NCBI GenBank assembly: GCA_964544885.1
Contig: CAZJDX010000017.1
Coordinates: 1-64,000 of the forward strand
DNA length: 64,000 nucleotides
Direction of reading: 5' to 3'
Source of the DNA: QQVM01 sp964544885
Lineage (GTDB): Bacteria > Bacteroidota > Bacteroidia > AKYH767-A > 2013-40CM-41-45
Part shown: one piece after another, positions 36,468 to 45,656 of the stretch
Numbering within the stretch: position 1 is the stretch's first letter
Layout: every line of letters starts with the position of its first letter
Translations under genes and position numbers: made by a program
The notes under the pieces: generated by a model
What the model was told of the DNA's origin: nothing
What the model saw: the letters and a program-made list of their open reading frames with translations, nothing else
Database searches by the model: none

Positions 36468-38567
36468 ATGAGGACCGGAATCCAGCTACTACTCATGACC
36501 CTGATCTCATGCACTGGCAATCACAAAAATACAATGAAAGAACCCAATCACTTGATTCATGAAAGCAGTCCCTACCTGCTTCAACACGCTTACAATCCCG
36601 TCCGCTGGTATCCCTGGTCGGATGAGGCCTGGGCAAAGGCGAAAAAGGAAAACAAACTGGTTCTTATATCCATAGGTTATTCTTCCTGCCACTGGTGTCA
36701 TGTGATGGAACATGAAAGTTTCGAGGACGATAGTACAGCCGCTCTGATGAACGAACATTTTGTGTGTATAAAGGTGGACCGGGAGGAACGACCGGATGTT
36801 GATCAGATTTATATGACGGCCGTTCAGTTGATGACCGGCAGCGGAGGCTGGCCATTGAATTGCTTTACTCTCCCGGACGGGCGACCAATCTATGGTGGAA
36901 CTTATTTTCCAAGATCAAACTGGATGCAGGTGCTGAAACAATTGCATGATCTGTACAGCAAAAATCCCGAAAAAGCTGAACAGTACGCGGAAGAACTCAC
37001 GAAAGGAATCCAACAGTCGGAACTTGTCAGATTTAATGATACCTCTCCGGATTTCAGCATGCTTTTACCGGATAAAATGGTGGATGAATGGAAATCCACG
37101 CTTGATAAAAGGGAAGGCGGACCCAACCGGGCTCCTAAATTCCCACTCCCGAACAACTATGAATTTCTTTTGCACTATGCCACACTGACGAAGGACAAGG
37201 AACTGATGGATCATGTACATCTCACTTTGCGAAAAATGGCATATGGTGGTATCTACGACCAGGCCGGGGGAGGTTTTTCGAGATACTCGGTAGATTCACT
37301 TTGGAAAGTTCCGCATTTTGAAAAGATGCTTTATGATAATGCACAATTGATCAGCCTCTATTCAAAGGCATGGCAGCAAAGCGGAGTTAAACTTTACAAA
37401 GAAGTTGTCTTCGAAACGCTCAATTTTATTTCAAGGGAAATGACATCGCCCGAAGGAGGCTTCTATTCCGCTCTCGATGCTGACTCAGAAGGAGAGGAAG
37501 GGAAATTCTATGTCTGGAGAAAAAATGAACTGGAAAGTCTCTTCGGAAGTTTTAGAGAAAAGAATTCAACAGGAATTCTTCTCGATTATTATTCCGTCAA
37601 CCACCACGGCTATTGGGAAAAAGACAAGTACATTCTGCTTCGTAAATATTCCGATGAGGAGCTATGTAAAAAACATTCCATCGATCAGGAACAGCTGGCA
37701 TTACTGGTAAGCGCATCAAAAAAGCTTCTTCTTGAAAAAAGATCCCGGAGGATCCGTCCCGGGACAGATGACAAGGTGCTGGTTTCCTGGAATGCCATGA
37801 TGATCAACGGACTGTGCGACGCATACCAGGCTTTCGCTGAAGATGTTTTTCTTGAGAAAGCTGAAAAAAATATCCAGTTCATCCTTTCCCGCATGAAAAG
37901 AAGTGATGGCGGCTTATATCATACTTATAAAGACGGCAAAGCCCGTATAAACGGTTACCTTGATGATTATGCTTTTCTCATTCACGCACTGATCTCACTA
38001 TACGAATGCACTTTTAATGAAAATTACATTCGTGAAGCGGCTTCGCTGACGAACTATGTGTTCAAACATTTTTATGACGATGAAACGGGGTATTTCTGGT
38101 TCACTTCATCGCTGGATGCTCCACTCATCGCCCGCAAAAAAGAAATCCAGGATAACGTAACCGCTTCTTCCAATTCAGAAATGGCAAAGGTTTTATTCCT
38201 GCTGGGCATTTACCTTGAAGAGGAGAAATATTCCGAAACCGCCCGTACGATGCTACACCACCTGAGTCCGGAAATGGTCAGGTATGGTCCATCCTACTCT
38301 AACTGGGCATCGCTCTATCTGTATATCAGCAAACCATTTCATGAGATCGTGATCAGTGGTCCACATTCGAATTTAAAAAGAAAAGAACTCCAGACGCATT
38401 ACCTCCCCAATGTTTTATATGCCGGTTCCGCCGTAGAATCCACTATGCCACTTTTGCAACACCGCACGAACCATGAAACCACGCTGATCTATGTTTGCGA
38501 AAACAAGACCTGCAAAATTCCCGTGGAAAGTGTCTCAACCGCCCTGGAGCAACTCAGAATACATTGA
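36468..38567 (+). CDS. DUF255 thioredoxin-fold protein (YyaL/SSP411-like), putative lipoprotein
   Basis: A 699-residue protein of the DUF255 / spermatogenesis-associated protein 20 family. The N-terminal thioredoxin-like domain has the signature NPVRWYPW, then SSCHWCHVME. The middle and C-terminal part is an alpha/alpha six-barrel resembling N-acylglucosamine 2-epimerase, with GGIYDQAGGGFSRYSVD and PHFEKMLYDNAQL. Most relatives are cytoplasmic. Here the reading frame starts with a short hydrophobic stretch and a lipobox-like LISC, which would make it a lipoprotein; an inner start (MKEPNHL) would remove it. Function of the family is not established. Confidence 0.82.
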   Translation: MRTGIQLLLMTLISCTGNHKNTMKEPNHLIHESSPYLLQHAYNPVRWYPWSDEAWAKAKKENKLVLISIGYSSCHWCHVMEHESFEDDSTAALMNEHFVCIKVDREERPDVDQIYMTAVQLMTGSGGWPLNCFTLPDGRPIYGGTYFPRSNWMQVLKQLHDLYSKNPEKAEQYAEELTKGIQQSELVRFNDTSPDFSMLLPDKMVDEWKSTLDKREGGPNRAPKFPLPNNYEFLLHYATLTKDKELMDHVHLTLRKMAYGGIYDQAGGGFSRYSVDSLWKVPHFEKMLYDNAQLISLYSKAWQQSGVKLYKEVVFETLNFISREMTSPEGGFYSALDADSEGEEGKFYVWRKNELESLFGSFREKNSTGILLDYYSVNHHGYWEKDKYILLRKYSDEELCKKHSIDQEQLALLVSASKKLLLEKRSRRIRPGTDDKVLVSWNAMMINGLCDAYQAFAEDVFLEKAEKNIQFILSRMKRSDGGLYHTYKDGKARINGYLDDYAFLIHALISLYECTFNENYIREAASLTNYVFKHFYDDETGYFWFTSSLDAPLIARKKEIQDNVTASSNSEMAKVLFLLGIYLEEEKYSETARTMLHHLSPEMVRYGPSYSNWASLYLYISKPFHEIVISGPHSNLKRKELQTHYLPNVLYAGSAVESTMPLLQHRTNHETTLIYVCENKTCKIPVESVSTALEQLRIH

Positions 38568-39193
38568 AAGCAAAATTCCCTCAATACTATGCAGGTGTCC
38601 TGTTCAGGCCCGGGAAAACCTTCAGTGATCTCCTTTCCGAAAAAAGAAAGCTGCGATTTTCACTTTACGCTGTAAGTATAACGGCTATAGTATATACTTT
38701 TGTTTACGTATTTCTGGTATTCGGCGGTGGACTTCCTTTCAAACCCTGGCTGAATATAGAACCAGAACTGTACTACAGGTACAATGTGTTTTTCTGCGCA
38801 CCCAGCATGTTCCTCGGCTGGACACTTGCCGCGGCATGCGTACACCTGATATGCAGGTTAAAGTCAAACAGGGGATCATTTGAAGAATTGTATTGCCTGT
38901 TTGGATTTGGTCTGAGTATCGCGTCATGGGCAACCGGACTACATGACCTGATCAGCAGTTTTCTCGGTGCAGTCCATATCATTGATCAAAGGGAGTATGA
39001 AGCCGCGTTGAACGCACCAACAGTATGGCGTACATTGTTGTGGATCCAGATGACTGCCTATCTGGTCTTGTTCATCATCTATTTCTCCGTCGCCGTGCAA
39101 ACCGTTTATGGTCTGGAACGCAGGCTAAGCATCATTCCGGGGATTCTTGGCTTTCTTGTCTACCAGTTCTTTTTTCTGATCTTTAACCGTTAA
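38564..39193 (+). CDS. Yip1-like multi-pass membrane protein
   Basis: A hydrophobic protein of about 209 residues with five or six membrane segments. It begins LKAKFPQYYAGVLFRPGKTF, a start typical of bacterial Yip1-domain proteins. There is no ATG in a suitable place. The best start is TTG at 38564, which overlaps the stop of the preceding gene (TTGA), so translation is probably coupled. An earlier TTG at 38495 is less likely. Role unknown, possibly linked to the DUF255 protein by operon context. Confidence 0.65.
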   Translation: MKAKFPQYYAGVLFRPGKTFSDLLSEKRKLRFSLYAVSITAIVYTFVYVFLVFGGGLPFKPWLNIEPELYYRYNVFFCAPSMFLGWTLAAACVHLICRLKSNRGSFEELYCLFGFGLSIASWATGLHDLISSFLGAVHIIDQREYEAALNAPTVWRTLLWIQMTAYLVLFIIYFSVAVQTVYGLERRLSIIPGILGFLVYQFFFLIFNR

Positions 39194-39218
39194 TTGCAGC
39201 CTGTCATTTACAGATCAC

Positions 39219-39614
39219 ATGCGCCGATTAATGGATATCTTCAGCGGACTGCTTCTGCTGTTCAACGGAACCGGAGCCTTGTTTGGGGGATGGTCGCTCA
39301 TGAGCAAACCCGATGGCAGCATTCTCGGCTTATCAACTGATCTTCTTGTGAATAGTCCTTTCAGGGATTATTTCGTTCCGGGGATTATCCTTTTTACGGT
39401 AAATGGTTTGTTCAGCATCTTTATTATGCTGATGCTCTTTATCAAACCGGTGTTGTTTCCCGCTATGCTTCGTCTGCAGGGAATTCTGCTCATGGTATGG
39501 ATCCTGGTTCAGGTAGCCATGATCAGGACAACGAGTGTTCTTCAACTTATATTCTTCACCACGGGCCTGATCATGATCGTCCTTTCTTTTCTAATCAGGA
39601 AAATCAGCCGCTGA
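39219..39614 (+). CDS. Small four-helix membrane protein, unknown function
   Basis: A 131-residue protein with four predicted membrane segments (about residues 5-25, 53-76, 80-98 and 105-125) and short loops. I do not recognise a family. It follows the Yip1-like gene by 25 bases on the same strand and is probably the last gene of the DUF255, Yip1-like, membrane-protein unit. Confidence 0.65.
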   Translation: MRRLMDIFSGLLLLFNGTGALFGGWSLMSKPDGSILGLSTDLLVNSPFRDYFVPGIILFTVNGLFSIFIMLMLFIKPVLFPAMLRLQGILLMVWILVQVAMIRTTSVLQLIFFTTGLIMIVLSFLIRKISR

Positions 39615-39664
39615 AAAAGGTCTTTCTCCAGATCAGGAAAGGGTAATCTCATCGTGTTGAAACC

Positions 39665-39676
39665 CACAAATTTGTG
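39665..39676. promoter_or_regulatory. Perfect 12-bp palindrome upstream of pyc
   Basis: CACAAATTTGTG lies about 90 bases before the pyc start and just upstream of a near -7 sequence (TTCCTTTG ending at 39729). It could be an operator. No regulator was matched to it. Confidence 0.35.
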
Positions 39677-39763
39677 TTAAAAGATTTTTACACAGGATTC
39701 TTATCCCTGAGAAGAATTAATTTCCTTTGATAACGAGGGTCAACGACATCGAACTGATATTTC

Positions 39764-42700
39764 ATGGAAAAAATTGAGAAACTACTTGTTGCCAATCGTG
39801 GAGAGATAGCGATCCGTGTACTTCGTGCTGCTTCTGAACTGGGTATCCGTACTGTGGCTGTGTTCACCTACGAGGACCGGTATTCACTTCACCGCTTCAA
39901 AGCAGATGAAGCGTACCAGATCGGTCCGGAAAATGAGCCCCTAAAGCCATACCTTGACATTGAGGAGATCATCCGGATTGCAAAAGTCAATAAAGTGCAG
40001 GCTATCCATCCGGGCTACGGTTTCCTTTCTGAAAATGTCAACTTTGTAAGAAGATGCATTGAGGAGAACATCATTTTTGTCGGCCCTTCACCGGAGGTTA
40101 TGGAGCAGTTAGGTGATAAGGTTCGTTCGAAGGAGGTGGCACGGGCCTGTAATGTTCCCGTTATAGAAGACAACAGAGTCAGGCTTGACAATGCACCGAC
40201 TGCATTAAAGGAAGCGCGCAGAATCGGTTTCCCCGTCATCTTCAAGGCGAGTGCCGGTGGTGGAGGCAGAGGAATGAGGGTCATCCGGAAGGAGGAAGAT
40301 CTGGAAAAGGCATTCCTTGAAGCAAAGCGGGAAGCGGGTAACGCTTTCGGAGATGACACGATCTTCATAGAAAAATTCATTGACGATCCAAAACACATTG
40401 AAGTCCAGATTCTGGGAGATAAACATGGAAACATCGTTCACCTGTTTGAACGTGATTGCAGCGTTCAGCGAAGATTTCAGAAAGTAGTCGAAGTAGCTCC
40501 TGCCCCGAGCCTGAAGCAGGAAACCAAAGATAAACTTTACAGCTATGCGCTGAGTATCGCAAAGCATGTCGCTTATAATAATGCCGGCACGGTCGAATTT
40601 TTGGTAGACGAGGAAGAAAATATTTATTTCATAGAAGTCAATCCGCGAATACAGGTGGAACATACCGTAACGGAAGAAATAACCGGGATAGATCTGGTTC
40701 GAAGTCAGATCCTGATTGCAGACGGCATGAGTCTGTATTCTTCAAGGATAAACATTCCCTCACAGGAAGAATTAACATGCAATGGCTTCGCGATCCAATG
40801 CCGCATCACCACTGAAGATCCTCAAAACGATTTCAAACCGGATTATGGGACCATCATCGCCTACCGTCATGCGGGCGGGTATGGAATAAGGCTTGACGAA
40901 GGAAGTTCTTATCAGGGAGTGAAGGTATCTCCCTTTTTTGATTCAATGCTTGTTAAGATCACGGCCAAGGGCAGGACGCTGAAAGGAGCCTGTCAGAGAA
41001 TGCACAGGGCTTTGATGGAATTCAGGATAAGGGGAGTAAGAACCAATATTCTCTTTCTTGAAAATGTGATACAGCATCCTGAATTTGAAAACGGTAAGGC
41101 GACCGTTAAATTCATAGAAAAGTATCCCTCACTTTTTCAAACCAAAACAAGACAAGACCGGGGAACCAAGCTCCTTCGCTATCTCGCGGACGTTGTGGTG
41201 AACGGCAACCCTGATATCAGCAAAGTCGACCCGTCAAGGGTTTTTCAGTCGCCGCAGGTACCCGCATACGACAAAACAAAAAAGATCACCGCCGGCACCA
41301 AACAATTACTGGATGACATGGGGCCGGAAAAATTCAGCGCATGGCTGAAAGCAAGAAAGACTACCGCCATCACCGACACAACTTTCCGGGATGCTCATCA
41401 GAGTCTGCTTGCTACACGAATACGTACTGTTGATATGCTTCGTGTGGCCGAAAGCTACGCATACCATCATCCTCAGACTTTCTCAATGGAAGTATGGGGA
41501 GGTGCTACTTTCGATGTAGCCTTACGATTTTTACATGAATGTCCCTGGCAGAGGTTACAGGCTTTACGATCGGCGATCCCTAATATCCTGTTGCAAATGC
41601 TCATCCGTGGATCCAATGCAGTTGGATATACATCCTATCCGGATAATCTGGTGGAGAAATTCATCGAAAAGAGCTGGGAGAATGGTGTAGATATTTTCAG
41701 GATTTTTGATTCGCTCAACTGGATTGACAGTATGAAGGTGAGTATTCGTGCGGTGAGGGAGAGAACGGGAGGACTTGCCGAAGCCTGCCTGTGCTATACC
41801 GGTGATATTATGGACCCGAAAAGGAAAAAGTATTCTTTGCAATACTATGTTGACTTGGCAAAAAAACTTGAGGATGAGGGATCGCATATTCTCGGTATAA
41901 AAGACATGGCGGGCCTGTTAAAACCTTATGCTGCTGAAATACTGATCTCCGAATTAAAAAAATCCGTTCAAATACCCATACACCTCCATACCCATGACAC
42001 ATCTTCCATACAAAATGCAAGCTATCTGAAGGCCATCGAAGCGGGGGTAGATGTGGTAGATGTCGCTCTTGCTTCGCTTTCCGGACTCACCTCGCAACCA
42101 AATTTTAATGTATTGGCTGAAGCACTGAGAAATACACCACACGAGCTCGATTTTAATATACGTTCGCTGAATGACTTTTCAAATTACTGGGAAACCGTGC
42201 GGGAGATCTATTATCCTTTTGAGTCAGGACTGCTGGCCGGTACCGCGGAAGTTTATAATCACGAAATCCCGGGAGGACAGTACAGCAACCTTAAGCCTCA
42301 GGCGATATCCATGGGTCTTGCAGACAGAATGGATGACATAAAAAAGAGTTATGAAGACGTCAATGAACTTTTCGGTGACATTGTAAAAGTGACTCCATCT
42401 TCAAAAGTGGTAGGTGACCTGGCCATGTTCATGGTCAATGGAAAACTTACAAAGGAAGATATACTTACAAAAGGCGACACACTGTCATTCCCTGAAAGTG
42501 TTAAAAGCATGTTCAGGGGCGACCTGGGACAACCCTACGGAGGCTGGCCGGCGGAACTGCAAAAGATCATTCTCAAAGATGAGAAACCGTATACAGATCT
42601 TCCCAATGCTCACCTGAAACCTGTAGATTTTGACACTGAATTTGAATTGTTCCAGAAAAAATTTGACCGTTACCTTAGTTTCCTTGATTTTCTAAGTTGG

Positions 42701-43204
42701 AAATTTTATCCAAAAGTATTTGAAGAATACTACACCTTCAAACAACAATTCGGGGAAGTGCATATGCTTCCAAGTCCCTCCTTTTTCTATGGGATGAAAT
42801 CAAACGAAGAAATTCTTGTGAATATCGGGACTGGTAAAACGCTTTTGATACGTTTGCTTTTTGTCAGCGACCATGCGGATGAATCCGGAAACCGTTCCGT
42901 GTTCTTCCGTCTGAACGGACAAACACGAGTCATTGAGATCAAAGACCGGAATGCCATCGTTCGAAAATCCGTCAATCCAAAAGCATCCGGTGACAAACAT
43001 ATTGGTACACCTTTACAGGGTAGACTAAGTAAGATATTCGTAAAACCGGGAGATAAGCTCAGCAGAAATGCACCCCTTTTCACCATTGAAGCCATGAAAA
43101 TGGAAACAACAGTCACGGCAACCAGAGAAATAAGCATCAAGAAAGTTGTACTGAATGAGACTGCTATGGTTGAACCGGATGACCTGGTATTGGAATTGGA
43201 ATAG
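39764..43204 (+). CDS. pyc: Pyruvate carboxylase
   Basis: Biotin enzyme that carboxylates pyruvate to oxaloacetate, refilling the TCA cycle and feeding gluconeogenesis. The 1146-residue single chain has the full order. The biotin carboxylase domain (about 1-450) includes ASAGGGGRGMR and FIEVNPRIQVEHTVTEE. The carboxyltransferase TIM barrel (about 525-800) has TTFRDAHQSLLATR. A tetramerisation region follows, and a C-terminal biotinyl domain with EAMKMET puts the biotin on Lys1112. The N-terminus MEKIEKLLVANRGEIAIRV is canonical. The gene stands alone, downstream of a palindrome that may be an operator. Confidence 0.97.
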   Translation: MEKIEKLLVANRGEIAIRVLRAASELGIRTVAVFTYEDRYSLHRFKADEAYQIGPENEPLKPYLDIEEIIRIAKVNKVQAIHPGYGFLSENVNFVRRCIEENIIFVGPSPEVMEQLGDKVRSKEVARACNVPVIEDNRVRLDNAPTALKEARRIGFPVIFKASAGGGGRGMRVIRKEEDLEKAFLEAKREAGNAFGDDTIFIEKFIDDPKHIEVQILGDKHGNIVHLFERDCSVQRRFQKVVEVAPAPSLKQETKDKLYSYALSIAKHVAYNNAGTVEFLVDEEENIYFIEVNPRIQVEHTVTEEITGIDLVRSQILIADGMSLYSSRINIPSQEELTCNGFAIQCRITTEDPQNDFKPDYGTIIAYRHAGGYGIRLDEGSSYQGVKVSPFFDSMLVKITAKGRTLKGACQRMHRALMEFRIRGVRTNILFLENVIQHPEFENGKATVKFIEKYPSLFQTKTRQDRGTKLLRYLADVVVNGNPDISKVDPSRVFQSPQVPAYDKTKKITAGTKQLLDDMGPEKFSAWLKARKTTAITDTTFRDAHQSLLATRIRTVDMLRVAESYAYHHPQTFSMEVWGGATFDVALRFLHECPWQRLQALRSAIPNILLQMLIRGSNAVGYTSYPDNLVEKFIEKSWENGVDIFRIFDSLNWIDSMKVSIRAVRERTGGLAEACLCYTGDIMDPKRKKYSLQYYVDLAKKLEDEGSHILGIKDMAGLLKPYAAEILISELKKSVQIPIHLHTHDTSSIQNASYLKAIEAGVDVVDVALASLSGLTSQPNFNVLAEALRNTPHELDFNIRSLNDFSNYWETVREIYYPFESGLLAGTAEVYNHEIPGGQYSNLKPQAISMGLADRMDDIKKSYEDVNELFGDIVKVTPSSKVVGDLAMFMVNGKLTKEDILTKGDTLSFPESVKSMFRGDLGQPYGGWPAELQKIILKDEKPYTDLPNAHLKPVDFDTEFELFQKKFDRYLSFLDFLSWKFYPKVFEEYYTFKQQFGEVHMLPSPSFFYGMKSNEEILVNIGTGKTLLIRLLFVSDHADESGNRSVFFRLNGQTRVIEIKDRNAIVRKSVNPKASGDKHIGTPLQGRLSKIFVKPGDKLSRNAPLFTIEAMKMETTVTATREISIKKVVLNETAMVEPDDLVLELE

Positions 43205-43255
43205 CAATTGATAAAACACTTCAGCCAGACAGATCAGTTGAAATTAAATTTCAGC

Positions 43256-43867
43256 TCAAAAATTTGCAAAGTAATCTTTTGACATAAACTCTTCTCTTAA
43301 ATCCATGTTGACCATAAAAGCATTGACGTGACAGTTTTTCTGTGAAGAGGAATTCTCAACCCAACTTTTCACATCTTTCTTATTGAGATGACCAATAAAC
43401 TTTGCCCAATAGCTGATAGAAGTAAATTGAACCGGTTTGCTCAGTGCGGCGTGAAACCTTGCCGAATCCTTTTCATTGAGTGGTCTCAGCATGCTCATGA
43501 GATCCTGGAGCTGTAATACCGAGTCAGCCTGAAACAAATCCGCGGTACAAAGTATTCCGCTGATTGAATCATTAGGTGCATTACAGTGCGCGGGTTTAAG
43601 AAACGTCATCGCTGTTCCTCTCACATCATACAACTGTAAATGGGGAAGGCCTTCCAGCTGCCCCAGGATTTTAAAATAAGCGATTGAATCTTTCGGAACA
43701 AGTTGCAGGATTTCGGGGAGGTCAAGCTTCTCAGCATAACTCGAAATTTTTTTGTCTGACTCAAGCCTTGGATTATGCGTCCCGTAATACAACTTCAAAA
43801 CAGGTGTGCAGGATACACATGATTGGAGCAGGAGAATGAACAGGGAAAGTTTTGTGATTCGATACAT
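43256..43867 (-). CDS. Secreted lipoprotein of unknown function
   Basis: A 203-residue protein starting with a basic N-terminus, a hydrophobic core and a lipobox-like sequence (QSCVSC), so probably a lipoprotein. The mature part has no motif I recognise; it contains scattered Cys and a KDSARFHAALSKPVQF segment. It converges with pyc with about 50 bases between them; a 15-base AT-rich palindrome (43239-43253) lies in that gap. Confidence 0.65.
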   Translation of the reverse strand: MYRITKLSLFILLLQSCVSCTPVLKLYYGTHNPRLESDKKISSYAEKLDLPEILQLVPKDSIAYFKILGQLEGLPHLQLYDVRGTAMTFLKPAHCNAPNDSISGILCTADLFQADSVLQLQDLMSMLRPLNEKDSARFHAALSKPVQFTSISYWAKFIGHLNKKDVKSWVENSSSQKNCHVNAFMVNMDLREEFMSKDYFANF

Positions 43868-44054
43868 GATTGTGCTTAAAAATTTAGTTGAAATTATGTG
43901 AAGTCAATTATTTCAGTCAGTTTTGTGTCGAATATATAACTATTATTCCGGATTGATCAGTCATTGAAATAGCATGCAAATCTTTTTCTAATATATGCGA
44001 ATTTCGTTTGAAGTTACCCTCAGTTTAAAAGAGCTTCTGCCAATTGTTGAGAAC
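43868..44054. other. Intergenic stretch upstream of the inverted-repeat element
   Basis: AT-rich, without a supported gene. It presumably carries the promoter of the lipoprotein at 43256-43867. The inverted repeat that follows is listed separately. Confidence 0.35.
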
Positions 44055-44189
44055 CCGGGCTGAACCGGAGATTGAAAGTCTTCGAAGCAAGATGCTGGAA
44101 TTCTTCGGTCCATGGGAGCTGCATCATCATGCTTATCTCCCCTGAACGCGGTGTCCGAAGAAATTTTCAACCTGCCGGATTCAGCCCGG
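44055..44189. repeat. Long imperfect inverted repeat
   Basis: Left arm 44055-44084 (starting CCGGGCTGAACCGG) pairs with right arm 44156-44189 (ending CCGGATTCAGCCCGG), about 30 bases with a few mismatches and single-base gaps, around a spacer of 71 bases. Further short pairings (TTCTTCGG / CCGAAGAA) lie inside. The right arm ends just beyond the stop of the small secreted protein at 44196. It may fold into a long hairpin and could be a decayed miniature element or an RNA 3' structure. Confidence 0.6.
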
Positions 44190-44195
44190 CTCATC

Positions 44196-44624
44196 TTACT
44201 TAGCCGGAAACCGTATGACAAAATAATCCTCCAGCCATTCACCTCTATACTCTCCGGCCGGCAGGGTGACGCTTCGTCCAATCTCCAGTTTTTCAATCAC
44301 CTCGTCAGGCAGATCAACATCCTCTTCCAGTCTGAATGACTCACCCTCAAACTGATCCTTATTTGCCGCAAAGGTTTCCTTTGAAATAGCAAGCTGAATT
44401 TCGTCTGAGTCTGGAATGTAGCCCATTCTCGATAGACTCAGCTCTTCCACCTCGATCGTAAAGTAACATATTCCCCAGCCCTTACAATCCTTGCTTTTTC
44501 TGCCGAACACTATTTCAATTTTGATTCCGATGATAATATCTTTGGCAGAAGCTGACTGAATCGCTGGACCGGTAATGAATATCAATATGAGTAAAGTGGC
44601 AATAATGTATTTTAGTTTTTTCAT
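44196..44624 (-). CDS. Small secreted protein of unknown function
   Basis: A 142-residue protein with a clear signal peptide (MKK, hydrophobic core, predicted cleavage near SASA). The mature domain is acidic and has a CKGWGICYF pair of Cys that might form a disulfide. No family is recognised. It lies alone on the - strand, upstream of the inverted-repeat element and divergent from the LuxR-type regulator. Confidence 0.6.
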   Translation of the reverse strand: MKKLKYIIATLLILIFITGPAIQSASAKDIIIGIKIEIVFGRKSKDCKGWGICYFTIEVEELSLSRMGYIPDSDEIQLAISKETFAANKDQFEGESFRLEEDVDLPDEVIEKLEIGRSVTLPAGEYRGEWLEDYFVIRFPAK

Positions 44625-44756
44625 TTTGTTGGTTTTAGCTGTTAGAATTTTTTAATGAAGTATCACGAGATGTATACTCAGGGGTTCTGCCGGAACCTGT
44701 ACTTTCTCCATCTTAAAAATAACCCCAGAAGTATATGAATCATTGAACCCTTTTGA

Positions 44757-45656
44757 ATGACGGGTCAAAAGTATCGCCGCCACGTCCCATTGTCAATGGA
44801 AGAAGTACTAAATCGGATTGGGATAAATACCCTTTCAGTCTGTCTCGGGACTGAACAAGCGGTTATTCACAATTTTTGCCGGTTCAATGTTAAAAGGCAT
44901 TGCATTAAACAGCAAAAATTGGATGTCCGGTCGTTCTTATGGAATTTACTTAGCAAAAAAAAGCCTATGCAAGAGTTCAATATTCAATTACAAGGATTCA
45001 ACAAGCTATTCAGTAAGTGGCTTAAGGAAAAGATCCAAACTGATATTAAGAATTCATTGTTGTTTACAGAAATTGATCCGGAACATAAAAATGCCAGGTT
45101 CAGCGCCCAACCGGTCATACGTATTCAGTATTGCATGAATATTGACAATTTAAATTCCCATTTACACCTGACAGGATCAAAGACAGGAGAGAGAATGATT
45201 TTATGGTGGGGTGGAAATGAACCCGGAGAAGAAGCAGTAATAAAGGCGCTGAACCTGGGTGTGTCGGCGGTAGTGAGTGATAAAATGGAATGGGAAGATA
45301 TTATCCAGGCAATTACAGGTGTTTCACAAAAGGAAATACATTTCAATGAAATTATCAGCGAAGCGCTTTATCATTACTGCAGCAGGAACAGAGTCCTTCA
45401 CTCACGAAAAAAAACCATAACCGGTCAGCTTGGGGAAAGAGAAAAGAAAGTTATCCAGCTCAGGCGTTCCGGCAAAACTTCAAGAGAAATAGCCGGATTA
45501 CTGTTCCTCAGCAAGAAAACGATCGATAAGATCTTTGGCGATTTATACCGCCGGTTCGACTGCAATAATTTTTTTGAATTGCTCAATGCGTTTGAAGGCG
45601 CTCCGGTTCATGACTCAGCCGCCGAGGGCGTTCCAGACCTGAACTCCTTGAGATAA
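44757..45656 (+). CDS. Orphan LuxR-type transcriptional regulator
   Basis: The C-terminal 70 residues form a LuxR/GerE helix-turn-helix (LGEREKKVIQLRRSGKTSREIAGLLFLSKKTIDKIF...). The preceding part (RMILWWGGNEPGEEAVIKALNLGVSAVVSDKMEWEDIIQAI) looks like a receiver domain of the NarL type. The usual phospho-acceptor Asp region cannot be recognised, so it may be a pseudo-receiver. The first 70 residues look unusual. An ATG at 44967 (MQEFNIQ) would give a 229-residue protein of normal size and may be the true start. No histidine kinase is adjacent. Its last 49 bases overlap the 3' end of tsaB on the other strand. Confidence 0.7.
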   Translation: MTGQKYRRHVPLSMEEVLNRIGINTLSVCLGTEQAVIHNFCRFNVKRHCIKQQKLDVRSFLWNLLSKKKPMQEFNIQLQGFNKLFSKWLKEKIQTDIKNSLLFTEIDPEHKNARFSAQPVIRIQYCMNIDNLNSHLHLTGSKTGERMILWWGGNEPGEEAVIKALNLGVSAVVSDKMEWEDIIQAITGVSQKEIHFNEIISEALYHYCSRNRVLHSRKKTITGQLGEREKKVIQLRRSGKTSREIAGLLFLSKKTIDKIFGDLYRRFDCNNFFELLNAFEGAPVHDSAAEGVPDLNSLR

